From Benincasa hispida (lineage: Eukaryota; Streptophyta; Magnoliopsida; Cucurbitales; Cucurbitaceae), in NCBI RefSeq assembly GCF_009727055.1, contig NC_052351.1, forward strand, positions 58,317,915 to 58,381,914: a stretch of 64,000 nucleotides of DNA. The letters run 5' to 3'. The stretch's first letter is position 1. The number at the start of each line of letters is the position of its first letter. This document shows positions 11,144 to 22,500 of this stretch, one piece after another. The notes under the pieces were generated by a model. It did not search any database. It was not told the DNA's origin and was given only the letters and a program-made list of their open reading frames with translations. Position numbers and translations under genes: made by a program.

Positions 11144-12284
11144 CTAGGAACGTGAGAATTGAATCAATATATCGTATATTTGATTTTCCATTGAACAGCT
11201 TCCTTTCATTCACCTTGATATTAATTCACGCAAACATTTTCTGAATGGAGGTCACTTTCAAGGTGACACGAAGTGTCGCATGAACCTTACGGTGTGAACA
11301 TCTTGGGATGTGAAAAAAATCAAAACATCACATTTGATTTTATGGTGAACAACTTCCCCCATTCATCAAAATCTCGATTCATGTAAACACTTTCTAAATG
11401 GAGTTACTCCCAGGGTGACACGAAGTGAAACATGAATTTTGATCGTGAACTCTTAGGGATGTGAGAGCTAAAAATAATCATATCATATATGTTTATTAAT
11501 CTCCCACTAAAGCGTAGGTGATAAACCAGTCTTAAAACCTCACAGCTCATGTATTGCTCATAAAACCGGTTAACAACGCTCAATAATTTGGCCATAATCC
11601 AAAGGTAGGAGGTGTTCTGTAGAACATCAACTTAAATACCCCAGCCTTAGACAGGATTATATACCGGTTGAGTTTGTAACCCTAGTTTTACAAGATGTCG
11701 ACCTATTTTAACTATTAAAACAGGTGATTAACCTACGTGAATATGCAACTATTTTTTGTTATGGATTTTAAATGTCTAACCCAATTTTATAACAACTTAC
11801 AAAATTTTAGACATGCTAAACATACACAACATACATCAAAGGTATTCAATATTTAATATAACACTTATATTAAATACAAGAAACCTAAATATGCATATTA
11901 TATATTATAACATTTTATAACATACTTTCAATGCATGTAACATGCTTCCTATGGTAGGATATTAAATCTACATGGCATACTTTATGCACATACAAGATTT
12001 ATTTAATCATACATACATCACATGAATAAATAATTAAACACATACTGATATGGTTTTAGTTTTGGCATTTTCAAGCAAATAAAGGCCTAACTATTACAAA
12101 ATTAAACAAGAATTGGCTCCAAAACACTTCTGGACCGCTCGAACCGCCCCAAACCAGACTCGAACTGCTTGAACCAGACCTGAACCACCTAAATTAGACT
12201 AGAATTTCCTGAACTGGACCAGCCAAAAACCATTTTAGGTCGAACTGGACAAAACCTGAGGCAAACCGGTTGAACTGACAGCTC

Positions 12285-12400
12285 TCGCTCATCGCTCGTT
12301 ACTTGGTTCAATCTTGCTACCCGCTCATCGCTCAGTTCAATCTTGCTTCTTGCTCATCACTCGGTTCAATCATGTTGCTTGCTAGCTCTCACTCAGCAAC
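12285..12400. repeat. Short tandem repeat in copia-Y leader
   Basis: Three imperfect units of about 32 bp, each with GCTCATCGCTCG-like and GGTTCAATC(T/A)TG-like halves. Spacing is a little irregular. It lies in the untranslated leader. Confidence 0.7.
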
Positions 12401-12424
12401 ATGAGTAGCGTTGCAATACTCAAG

Positions 12425-12444
12425 GGCAGCGTTGCAACGCTGCC
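12425..12444. repeat. 20-bp perfect palindrome
   Basis: GGCAGCGTTGCAACGCTGCC reads the same on both strands. The inner AGCGTTGCAACGCT half-motif recurs, in decayed form, in the gypsy-2 LTR at 55946-56010. Its function is unknown; in RNA it could only pair with another molecule or form a loopless hairpin. Confidence 0.8.
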
Positions 12445-12720
12445 TGGATAGAAGCTCAACATCAGAATTCTGCAGCTCAACTTTCTTCACTTATTTCTTC
12501 AATTACATCTTAATTTCAACTCTAATGACTACAAATAAATTACAGACTCTTGGGCACACATATAAGCTCATCAGTCAATAACCAATTACAAATTTAATAA
12601 AGGAATCAAAGAGAATTTTAATGCGAAATCTCAAAAAACCATATCAGTACACCATTTTCATATATCTCATGAAAAAACACCCATAAAGCCAAAATTAAAC
12701 CAATTGAACACTTAGATGAT

Positions 12721-12733
12721 GTTCTGATACAAA
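12721..12733 (-). other. Copia-Y primer binding site
   Basis: On the minus strand the bases after the LTR read TTGTATCAGAAC. This is two mismatches from TGGTATCAGAGC, the usual plant copia PBS complementary to initiator methionine tRNA. It directly follows the LTR end TCTAACA and fixes the orientation of copia-Y. Confidence 0.75.
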
Positions 12734-13877
12734 TTGTTAGAGTAAGAAAACATGCAGCGGAAGAAAAATGGATCATTAAGCATTCTAATTCATTAATTTT
12801 GGCTTTGAATTAAGCATGCTCATAAACTAATAAGAGGGTTTCATGACATATCTTTGAAGAAACACTTGAATCACGATTCCAGTTGAAAATCTTCTCCAAA
12901 TCAGCTTGTGAACCACCACAAGGCCTTCCCTACTATCCACTTGGTATCGTGGATTGAGTTGTAGGACTCAAAATAAACTTGAATTAAGGGAAAACAAGAG
13001 AAGAGGTTTCTGGTTTTCAGCTCAATACCTATCTTCAACCTTTGAAGATTTTCAGATTAATTCACCCAAATGCATGCTCAATTCCATTGAGATTCTTCAG
13101 TATATATTGCATGACAATCATGCAAGAACCATTGTTGTATGAATTGCAGCTCATGTTTGGTTTAATGACTGAAAAATTATTGTGGAATGTGGGTGAGCTT
13201 CTTGAATGGAAAGTGGAAAGATCCCACTTTTGGGATTTTTCATTTTCCATTTCTTTTTCAATTTTGATTTTCTAATTTATTTCTAAAATCAATTTTATTT
13301 TCAAAAATGAAATCTTTATTAATTTTACAAAATTAATTCAAAAATTAGTAATAAATAATTAATTAAATAATTTAATTAATTCTAATTAATTCAATATCAA
13401 ATATTAAATTAATTTAACACTAATTCCACCATCATGAATCCCTATTCATGAATTTAATATTCAAATCATATTTAAATATTAATTGATTCTCCAATTTTGT
13501 TTCATTCCAAAATTAAACGCGTAATTATATCACATATGATTACTAATTCTCTTAATTCTAATTTGAACGTTTCAAATTAACTTATCACACTACTCCAAGA
13601 CTAATCCATTTATGATTTAGTAGGGGGACCTCGAAGACCTATAGATCATGGGCTCCAACGATTTGAGATTAATTAGCTAAACTCTTTATACCTAATTAAC
13701 TCCCATTCATTAACTATTGGGTCACTCCACTAAAGCCTAGAGTTGCACTCCCCTCATTGTAGATATATTATGTCCACTCAATATAACCATGATTAGTAAA
13801 GATAACCCTTCACAGGTTGTTTGTAATAATGACATGGTCAAATGACTATTTTACCCCCGAGATTACCTCTTGTTCAT

Positions 13878-15879
13878 TGATAACTTGTAGAAATACAAGT
13901 TATTTATACCGCTTTATTTAGATTATGTGGTAAAAAGAAGGAAAAGTTATGTCGATCTTATAGAAATTGGCTTAGAAACGCGAAAATTGTAAAGTGTCGT
14001 AAGCACACCCGCTAACCCCATTGCGATGGCAAAATGGAATGTCCAAGTCTTTATTTTGCAGGAAAATAGGTCACCGCATGCGATAATCACTTGAGGACAA
14101 AAAGAAAGAACAACGTATTATCACAGCATGCGGAAATCATTCAAGAACAAAGAAAGAACCACGCAATCGCAGTGCATGCGACGATCGATCGTGGACTCAA
14201 ACAATCAACGCATTTCCATCGCATGCGACAATCGATAAAAGATCAAAGCAATTACATCGCATGCGACGATCGATCGAAGATGTAAAGAGCAACGCATTCG
14301 CAATGACTTCTGACATTGTACAGCTTTTCTGTTGTATGATTCTGACAAATTGAACGTGAAGCAGAGCGGACGTTTCCACTATGCCATGGTAGGAATTATT
14401 AGCTTTACAGAGTGGGACCAATAATGCAGAAGGAGCCAAGGTCTATAAATAGCTTCATCAAATTGAAAGAAAGGAGGCTGGTCTGAAGAGACAATTCATA
14501 GAAATCCGGGGAGAAAGATGAGACAAGACCGAGAGATAAGTCTCTAGAGCGAGCAACTATTTCCATTCCTGACGAAGAAGCTCTGTGCATCACTTCTACT
14601 TGGAAAACAAGATTGAGAGGGAAGCTTTCCACTCCATTTCTACCTCACGCTGGCAAGCAAACCGTCTCCGATTGGGATCCGTGTCAAGACATTGACACTC
14701 TTTCTGTATATGTTTTTATTTCCATTCATCTACTGTGTTCATCTCTAATCTTTCATTCACTATCTGTAACAAACGCTTATCCTTAGATTTCAATGTCATT
14801 ATCGTATTCATCATCATCTCTCTGTTCTTCACCATACATTCATCATCCATTTCTTTCATCATGTGTAACTCATCCCCTAGGGTAAAGGGGAAGGATTAAG
14901 CGAGTAAGTTAATCTTTCTTGAAGAAATTGGCTAAGTTTAGCTAAAGCATGCTCGACAGCATCTTCATCTGTGAGAGCAGAAGCGAAGATGTTATTCCAC
15001 CTCTCGAAAGAAGGTTGGAAGAATGCATTAAATAAAGCAAGAAGTATTTCCAGAGATGGAAACAACCTTGCGTTCATCACGTTCATCCTTGTTTCACCAT
15101 AGACATGGGAACGCGACCGATGACTGAAAGGTGTAAGCCAAGGGAAAGCGGAACCTTAGTTGCGTCCTCAACAAGACTGACGAACTTGCGATGTCCTTTC
15201 CTTCAACCTCTTTCTGACTCAATTCACAAGACTTGCCACCACATTCATCAGATACTTTTGCACATCTTCACAGCCAATCCTCACTTTGCATATTTAATTG
15301 TTTATTCATTTGTTTATTACCGCATTTTATTTATCAACGCAATTTACTTTACTACACTTAATTTTATCACCGCAATTTACTTTTCACTGCACTTTATCAT
15401 CGCTTTACTTTTATTATTGCAGTTTTACTTTTCATCGCAATTTACTTTTCGCAAATCAATTCATTATCCTTTACTTCTACATGCTTTTTTCTCTCTTAGA
15501 TGACCTAATGTTAAGCTGTTTACCGGTCGCATATACCACATTAGTATCGCATTAATCACAACAATCCCCGTGTTTGACATCAGATCACTCTGAGAAACTT
15601 GCATTGGAATTATACTTGGTTCCAGCGTAAGAAAACTTGTGACACGCACTACACGAATGCATACTACGAACACATATCATTATCATCACATACATTTAGA
15701 ACGTAGTATCGCATTATCATTATCGCAAAGCGCATACGTATGTCAGTAGCCTAACAAGTTGTTGGCGATACACAATCAACAATCATTAAATTCTTTCATT
15801 ACAAGTTTTTGGTGTCGTTGTCAGGAAAAGAACTTGAATCATCACATCATAAATCCTAGCGCAACATAAGATTAAAATT
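13878..15879 (+). mobile_element. Gypsy LTR plus PBS stub inserted in copia-Y LTR
   Basis: The insert starts TGATAACTTGTAGAAATAC, like the Athila-type LTRs elsewhere in the window (TGATAACGGGTAGAAAT). An LTR end TTACA lies at 15803 and is followed by TTTTTGGTGTCGTTGTCAGG, a decayed gypsy PBS. Only about 55 bp of internal sequence remain. The copia-Y LTR resumes at 15885. TTCAT borders the insert on both sides (13873-13877, 15880-15884). The outer part of the LTR has a degenerate GCATGCG repeat (14076-14280). Confidence 0.75.
14076..14280. repeat. GCATGCG repeat array in gypsy LTR
   Basis: Five units begin with GCATGCG at 14076, 14126, 14174, 14221 and 14259, 38-50 bp apart. Three continue with CGAYCGATCG or a close variant. 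The units share AAAGAAAGAAC and GATCAAAG-type fillers. It is a decayed tandem repeat within the LTR, not a coding feature. Confidence 0.75.
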
Positions 15880-16672
15880 TTCATTACATTCCTTAAGTCC
15901 CATTGATCCTCTAATGAACAATTGGTTTGTGATCCGATCATCAAATCAAGTGCCTCTCGAGCCAATGAGAGGGTGGGGCCCCTTATTCAAGATATGTAGT
16001 CAACACTTAAGGGAACAACCTCTCTACTATCCCTAAAAGCAGGTAGGAGTGAATTCCATCTTGCACCCTATGTCCCTAACTATCCACCCGGTCTTACCTC
16101 TGAAATGGAGGTGTATTGAGCTAGCGCCGCTGAGCCAATCCTCACCTATGAAAATATAAGAATAATCCCTAATAAACATGAGTTTATAGTTAGCTCAGGA
16201 TTAAGGTCAAATTACCTAGGTCATCGATTTGAAATAGTCAGTTTTAAACAGTAAACAGTGTTATAAAGTAAGAGTGACTTATTTCGTTGTCCGATCTTGT
16301 ATAAACTCATTGCATAGGACGCCTCCACTCCTCATGTCATGAGATGTACAAATTAGGATCACTTCGTCTGTAGCACTTTACAACTCTTTGTAACAACTAC
16401 AGAGTGGGCCGCATCCAATAGTGTTACCAGAATAAGGCACCCAACCTTATTCGTATACTATAGATCATTTTGACTATTTACTCGAACATGATCCACTTTT
16501 CTGTCTCCACATAAAGTTCAAGTATTCATATAATAGTCATGGATCTTTTAGTTTATTGGATTTATTTCTAAAACAAAATAAGAAATTCATATATTTGTTA
16601 ACAACTTTATTGAATTTTCAGAATAAGTTTAATTGTTTACAAACCACGAGTTTTAGGATATAAAACCCAACA

Positions 16673-19547
16673 CTTCGTTTGTTCATGAAAGACATCATTA
16701 TGAGCAATTTGAATAGCATTGTGATTGTCACAATGAAGAATAGTGGGAGAGTGTTGAGGGGCCCCATATTGACAATGAGCCAATGAAACCATATCACCTT
16801 TGAAGTAGCATAAGCTAGTGCACGATATTCAAACTTTGTGCTAGAACAAGAAACAACAATTTGTTTCTTACTATGTTAGAAAATGAGAAAATCACTTAAA
16901 TAGAAGCAATAACCTATGGTAAATCTTCTATCAGTAGGATCATCAGTCTAGTCAACATCAGAGTATCAGATAAACTCAAAGAAGACTGTGAAAAGAACTG
17001 AAGTCCATGACCTAGAGTTCCTTTAATATAGTGTAGAATGCGGAGCATGATAGTGAAATGTATAGTGCGAGTAGATGCCATGAATTGATTAATAACATGG
17101 ACCAGATAGGTAACATCTGGGCAAGCCATAGCTAAGTAGATAAGACTGCCAATGCGTTACCGATATAGGGTGGAATCTTCAAGAGGAACTCCATAAAAAA
17201 TAGTCAGACGAACAATCGAATCCAATGATGTTGATGATGTGACAAAGTTAGTGATACCTGATCAAGCCAAGAGATCAGAAGTATATTTTGCTTGAGGCAA
17301 GTAGTATCCATCAAAGAAAGATGTGACCTAGAGGTTGAGGAAATAACTAAGTGGCCCCAAATCCTTCATCTCGAAGTGTTTATCCAGATAAAATTTTAGA
17401 TTTGATATGGCTTAAGGATCATCACCTGTAATAATCATGTCATCAACATGTAGAAGGGAGAGAATAACACTATGAAGAGTCTGATGAGTAAAAAGTGCAG
17501 AATCATGAGAGTTGGAGTAAGGATGCAAGCCATAACTAATGAAACCGAAAAAATCGCCAAAAAACCATTAGTGGTTTGGTGTCGGCTCGACTCCATGGCT
17601 TAATAGTGGCTTTTAACTACTAGAACTCGATGGAAAACTGACTGACTTGTACTTGTAGTAACCTGAATCGACCGAACATGTTGAAAAATAAAGAAATTAT
17701 CTTCTTGTCTGCATCTGTCATTGTGATAGTGACACGTGATGAATGGTGAGTGGTGAATTTGGTGAAGGTGGTGTGCATGAGGTTCCTTCATATTTAAATG
17801 AAAAAAATTGAGGAAATCGAAGTTTGCAGTCTCATGGCTTATGGAAAAGACTTATGGATTAGATAGAAGATAGGGAAGTGGTTAGGATACTACTATCTTA
17901 ATCATTATATATATATATATAATCCGTACAAAAAAAAAACTATATAATCATTTTTCTTTTAGTTCTAAAGGTGTAAAATGAAAAAGAATGAAATAAAAAT
18001 AATAAAAATAATTATAATAAAACTAAAATGTGGTGGGACCCATCAACTTCACCAAAATTTTTCCTTTTGTTTTCTTCTTCTTCAACCAATTCTTCTTTTC
18101 CCACTTCTCCACTTTTTTTCCTCTTCCTCCTTTCATGTTGCTTGACGATGGGAACCCTAAAAAATGAGTCGTGGGTCAATTCGATGACAGGATGCATTTC
18201 TCGCGTTGTAGCTGGTAGTCATGGGTTGCAATTTTTGTGCTTGAGTTCGACGGAGAAGTGTAGGGGTGTTAGAGCACTGCTAAAACGTCGTTATGTCATT
18301 GTGTGAGTTTGCATCATCGAAGTGGATATTAGTACTGTACAACTCGTTGGTGCGGCTGACCTACATCGACATTGAATAAACCGCTCAGTTTGGTGGTTTG
18401 GCTGGCACAATTTTCTTTATAAAACCTGTCAACACGGTTTTCCATATTCCTTTTGTGATTTTAGTGATTCGACTCCAGGTTTTCCTTTTAATTGAACCGA
18501 ACCGACCTATCTACACTTCTAAGTTGGAGGTAAACCCGAGTTGAGTGATGGTAGAATTGGAAATTACAAACAAAGCTTGTGGAGCTTGTTTTAGCCCATA
18601 TAATGCAAGACAAGAAGACACACTATCTGAGGTGGAGGAGAGGCGCCAGGTGGTGGCTTCATATAGACCTGATCAGGTAGATTGCTATTGAGAAATGCAT
18701 TTTTAATATCCATTTAAAGAAGATGCCATTATTTAGCAGCAGTACTTCTAAAAGACTACGAACAAATGTCATTTGGGCAACTGAAGCAAATGTTTCCTCG
18801 TAATTAATACCATACTCTTAAGAATAGTCTTTGGCCACCAGTCGAGCTTTGTAATGCTCAAGAGATACATCGAGGTGGGTTTTGATTTTATAGACCCATT
18901 TATAACCATTAGGTTTCTTGCTAAGAGGTAGGTCTACATGATCCCAAGTATGAGTCTTTTCTAAAGCCTAAAATTCCTCATTCATTGCTTATTGCCACAA
19001 AGGGTTAGTACAAACCTCATAATAAGATAAAGGTTTGACTAAAGAAATGATAGTGGAAAAATAGTGGTAGTCTTTTAGATGATGGGAAGGTTCTCTTACC
19101 CTTGTGAAACAGAAAACATGTGTAGGTTTAGGTTCCATACTAGGAGCAGATGCAAGTCTGAGAGCATAACAACAGGAGTCGACTAATTGAGCTCATAGAC
19201 GGGTAGCATGAAAGACCTAGGATAAGGTAAATGATCAGAAGTAGTGAATAGATCAGTGGAGAGATCAATGAATGGATAAGGGCTTGATAGGGAGGTATAA
19301 AATAGAAAAAAAGACTAAAAAACAATGATATTCCCAAATGGTGACATGACGAGAGATATATAATCATTTAGAGATAGGCTTCCAATAACGAAAACAAAAA
19401 CCTTTATATTCAGTACCATAACCAAGAAAACAACATAGGCCAGCACAAGGTTCAAGTTTGGTATGTTCGTGAGGATGCAGTAGAGAAACACAGGCACAAC
19501 CAAACACTTTAAGATAAGAGTAAGAGGGAGAAGTACCAAACAACCAT
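16673..19547 (-). pseudogene. Copia-X pol: integrase end, RT, RNase H (broken)
   Basis: Minus-strand Ty1-copia polyprotein remnant. From high to low coordinates: end of integrase and linker (FGTSPSYSYLKVFGCACVSLL near 19540-19480), start of RT (GYKWVYKIKTHLDVSLEHYKARLVAKDY near 18900-18800), KNAFLNSNLPDQVYMKPPPG near 18700, YGLKQAPQA near 18590, an HVDD active site at 17439-17450 (YVDD in the family), CPDVTYLVHVINQFMA near 17100 and an RNase H part ending HEQTK at 16673. A ~980-bp insert splits RT at 17545-18523. Many stops and frameshifts occur. The gene continues at 4897-5080 after copia-Y, and upstream at 38912-39480 beyond the composite copia. Confidence 0.85.
17545..18523. mobile_element. 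Insert in copia-X RT, possible non-autonomous DNA transposon
   Basis: RT homology stops after LGFTSNL (near 18524, minus strand) and resumes with FISYGLHPYSNSHDSALF (near 17540). The ~980 bp between have different composition, with a TA microsatellite at 17907-17922 and a pyrimidine-rich stretch at 18050-18135. The ends carry GAACCGAACCGACC (18500) and AACCGAAAAAATCG (17542), both rich in ACCGA. I see no clean terminal inverted repeat and no target duplication, so the class is uncertain. A short open frame at 18028-18306 shows no recognised domain. Confidence 0.45.
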
Positions 19548-21653
19548 TGTGGGATTGGTGTCCTAATTCTCCCGGAGTCTCATTGTTTGTAATGATACAC
19601 ATTGTTCGATGAATAAAATAATTGTTATTTTATTCTGGCATTTACTCATATACAATAAACAAAGCTTCATGGTTATCTTATGTAAACTTAAGCATGTATA
19701 TGTAATATAAAAGTGGATCATGCCTTAAGTGATAACCTAAATAGGTTTGTAGTATAAGGATTAAGGTGGGATACCTGATCCTGGTGACACTACAGATACG
19801 ACCTGCTATGTAGAGGTTTGCAAGTATTATAAACTACTACAGATGGTAGATCCTGACCATTCATGTGGAGACGTGCGAGCAGGGGTGTCCTATACAAAGA
19901 GTTCGTATAAATCAGACCACGAGATGACTAGACTCTGTAGATAACACCATTGATATTAGAGACTTACATTTCATCTAAACGACCATAGGTGACACGACCT
20001 CAATCCTGAGTGTTTTGGGAACTCCTGCCTTTGAGGGCGGTCCTTTGATTAGTATGGTGAGAGTGGCCAGATTCCCAACTTAACATGCCTACCTTTTTGG
20101 GGACTTGTCTGATTTGGGAGCTGGGAACTCATTACACAAGATGGAATTCACTCCTTTCCCGAAGTAGGGATAAGTAAAGAGATTGCTCCCTTAAGGGCTG
20201 ATTCCAGAGCTTGAACATAGTGGCCACAACTTCTCTTTGAAAGAGAGGGCTCAGTCATAGTAGGACTATGACTTATGTTCATTAGAGGGATCAGTGGTAC
20301 TTAAGGAGTTAGATGTAACTACAGAGGCATAACGATTATTGGCCCAGCTGTACTTATGAGTGATTTGTGAAGGGTTGTTGCACTGCTGATTAATTAAGAT
20401 GGACATATAATATATCTATGGTAAGGAGAGTTCAACTGTTAGTCTTTAGTGGAGTGCCTATCAGTTAACGGATGGTGGATCCCGTGACTAAAGAGTTTAG
20501 TCAATTATTCACGTACCATTGGAGCTTTGAGCTACAGGTCCATAAGGTCCCCTTGGTAGCTCAATGGATTCAGTTGACGATCAGTTCTTGGTGTTGGTTT
20601 GAAATGTTCAAATTGACAAGAGGTAATTCGATTATATATGATATAATCAGTATGATGTATGAGGTACATCTAGTGGATGATTAATGTAAATGAGATTTAC
20701 ATTAAGTACCATGGAATAGAAAAAGAGTTATGGTTTATATGTTTCATGAGATGAAATATTAAAACTATAGGTTATAAATATAGTATGATAAGTTTGTTAT
20801 CATTTACATTTATAATAATTTTAATTATTGGATAATTAAATATTTTTTTCTAATAACCAATTGAGTGGGAGGTTATTAGTGTTTCATGGTAACCATGAGA
20901 TAAAAGAAAAATTGCTTTCCTAATTTTAGTAAGCGTGCAAAAGTTTTTTTTGAGATTTTTTTCTCTCAAAATTATCTCACAAAAGTTGTCAAGTAAATAG
21001 GATTAACTAAGCAACAACTTGGACTAAGGTAAACGATCGTGTAGTGTTTGTAGGCGACAAACGCTTAGCTATGCAATGAGCTAAACGATCGCATAGCTTT
21101 TACTAGACGATCACTTAGCTTTTCCTAAACGATTGGGCATCGACCTATACAATAGGTTCAACCATCTCCCACTTGCTCAATCGTTTACATGATTGTGTTT
21201 CCTCTGTCTTCTGCCTCAAACCAAGTCCACACAGAGCCCACCCTTTGGATTCTCACACCGAGAATACCAAGGTAGCCTTCTTGGTGGTATCATACTCAAA
21301 TCGTCATCGTCGAGGTTCTATGAAGGTTGTTTGTGCTGTTGAGGGATTCGTGACCTAGGCGATCGTTGAGTTCGAGTGCGTGGTGTTGGTGCTGTGTAGC
21401 GGTCGTATTGGATGAGCGTTCGAGGTTGTTGTGTTGCTGTGTTCGAGCATTCTTGATCAAGGAGCTTGGCGATGAGTCTGCAAATGTGTGTAGCGTTTCT
21501 CCTTGATCATTTGTAATATCATGTTGTAATTTATGTAATGAATGCATAACCGTATGTTTCTGTTTATGATTATAATTGTAAAGTTCATATATGGTTGTAA
21601 TTTGGAATGATCTTTCCGTTGCTCATGGTAATCCTCGTGTTCGATTCCCTTCA
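19548..21653 (+). mobile_element. Composite copia LTR 1 (5')
   Basis: A 2,106-bp LTR starting TGTGGGATTGGTGTCC (one base short of TGTTGGG) and ending CCCTTCA. The PBS follows three bases later. It contains TATAAATATA at 20773-20782 and 22-bp palindrome units at 21082, 21104 and 21126. Confidence 0.9.
20773..20782 (+). promoter_or_regulatory. Candidate LTR TATA box
   Basis: TATAAATATA lies 1,225 bp into LTR 1, in the same context (GGT before, TA/CT-rich after) as in the other family members. It is the best promoter candidate for this element. Confidence 0.5.
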
Positions 21654-21655
21654 AT

Positions 21656-21667
21656 TGGTATCAGAGC
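21656..21667 (+). other. Primer binding site, first copy
   Basis: TGGTATCAGAGC is a perfect match to the plant copia PBS complementary to the 3' part of initiator methionine tRNA. It lies two bases after the LTR 1 end. Confidence 0.9.
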
Positions 21668-21996
21668 CAGATTGTTTTGTTATTCTAAATTACAAATCTA
21701 TTTTGAACTTCTTTTACCATCTTAGTGGGTTTCTGCATTTTTATTTAATTGTTGAGTGCATTTGTGGATGGAGTTGATGAATGTTTTCGGGTTTAATTGC
21801 CTTTAGTTAAAGATTTCTTAAATTACAAAGCGTTAATTTGTAAGGGCCCCTATGTTTTTGGGTATAATTAACTTGCAATCGAGTCTGTAATTCAAAAAGT
21901 TTGAGTTAGTCGAGTCGTTTGTGATGAAGTTTCAAAGCATAGAGATGTGGTTCTGAAGAAGAAGACCAACCGTTGGTTGTATCATGTAGCCTAAGG

Positions 21997-22500
21997 TAAA
22001 CGATCGTTGGGATTTATCTAAACGATCGTGTAAATTTTTCTATACGATTGTGTAGTATTTACTAAACGATTGTTCAGCTAATGCTAAGCGATGGGGTATT
22101 CGTTTACTCTATCGCATAGCGTTGGTTGCCTGATCACGTAGGCGCTGGAGGTAGACGATTATAATGGGAGCATGTGATGCTCATCGTTTAGTAAAAGGCA
22201 CGCGCTAGACGATTGTGTAGTTAGCAAGTTTTATCGCTTAGTTACAAACTACACGATCACACAGTATACGATACTAAGGCGTTTGTTAAGGGATCGTTTA
22301 GGCGATGGTGCTTTGTCGCATTGTAGTCATTTAAACGATCACGGAAGGTGTGCATTGTACAAAGCGCGCTAGGCGATTGCATACCTCGGGCTTCATCGCT
22401 TAGTAAAAGGTACACGATCGTGTAGTATTTTCTAAACAATCATTTAACTTTGCGAACGTTGGTAAGCGATAGAATGAAGCATTTGTTTTATCGTGTAGAC
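21997..22500. repeat. 22-bp palindromic repeat array, first leader
   Basis: Units start TAAACGATCG or a variant at 21997, 22019, 22041, 22063 and 22085, exactly 22 bp apart. Further single or paired units in both orientations continue to about 22500 (for example TACACGATCGTGTAG then TAAACAATCA 22 bp later near 22412). The unit centre fits the 16-bp palindrome CTAAACGATCGTTTAG. This is far too regular for chance, and it lies in transcribed non-coding sequence. Confidence 0.9.

Larger units (their letters stand above)
11149..12720 (-). other. Copia-Y leader, PBS-proximal part
   Basis: Long untranslated leader between the PBS (12721-12733) and the solo LTR. It holds two degenerate copies of a ~155-bp unit with GGTGACACGAAGTG (11258, 11413), a Pro/Glu-free GAACC-rich stretch at 12130-12270, three copies of a ~32-bp GCTCATCGCTC/GGTTCAATC unit at 12285-12400 and a 20-bp perfect palindrome at 12425-12444. 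No coding region is visible. Very long leaders are typical of some plant copia elements. Confidence 0.6.
12735..16672 (-). mobile_element. Copia-Y 5' LTR, split by a gypsy LTR
   Basis: Minus-strand LTR starting TGTTGGGTTTTATATCC at 16672 and ending TCTAACA at 12735. With the insert at 13878-15879 removed it is about 1.9 kb long. It is homologous to the 3' LTRs at 5081-6856 and 1842-3610. It interrupts copia-X RNase H exactly between HEQTK (16673 upward) and HIENDCHF (5080 downward), so the insertion site of copia-Y can be read on both sides. Confidence 0.85.

Noticed and set aside
15105..15503. Open frame of 132 residues as a gene
   Set aside because: It lies inside the gypsy LTR (13878-15803), is low in complexity and has no homologous coding signal in related LTRs.
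18028..18306. Hydrophobic N-terminal frame suggesting a signal peptide
   Set aside because: The Leu/Phe/Ser run is the translation of a TTC/TTT-rich tract. There is no domain, and the frame sits in an insert within RT.
21997..22500. CRISPR-like array of short repeats
   Set aside because: The units are directly adjacent 22-mers with degenerate sequence and occur in both orientations. There are no constant repeats with unique spacers, and the context is a plant retrotransposon leader.
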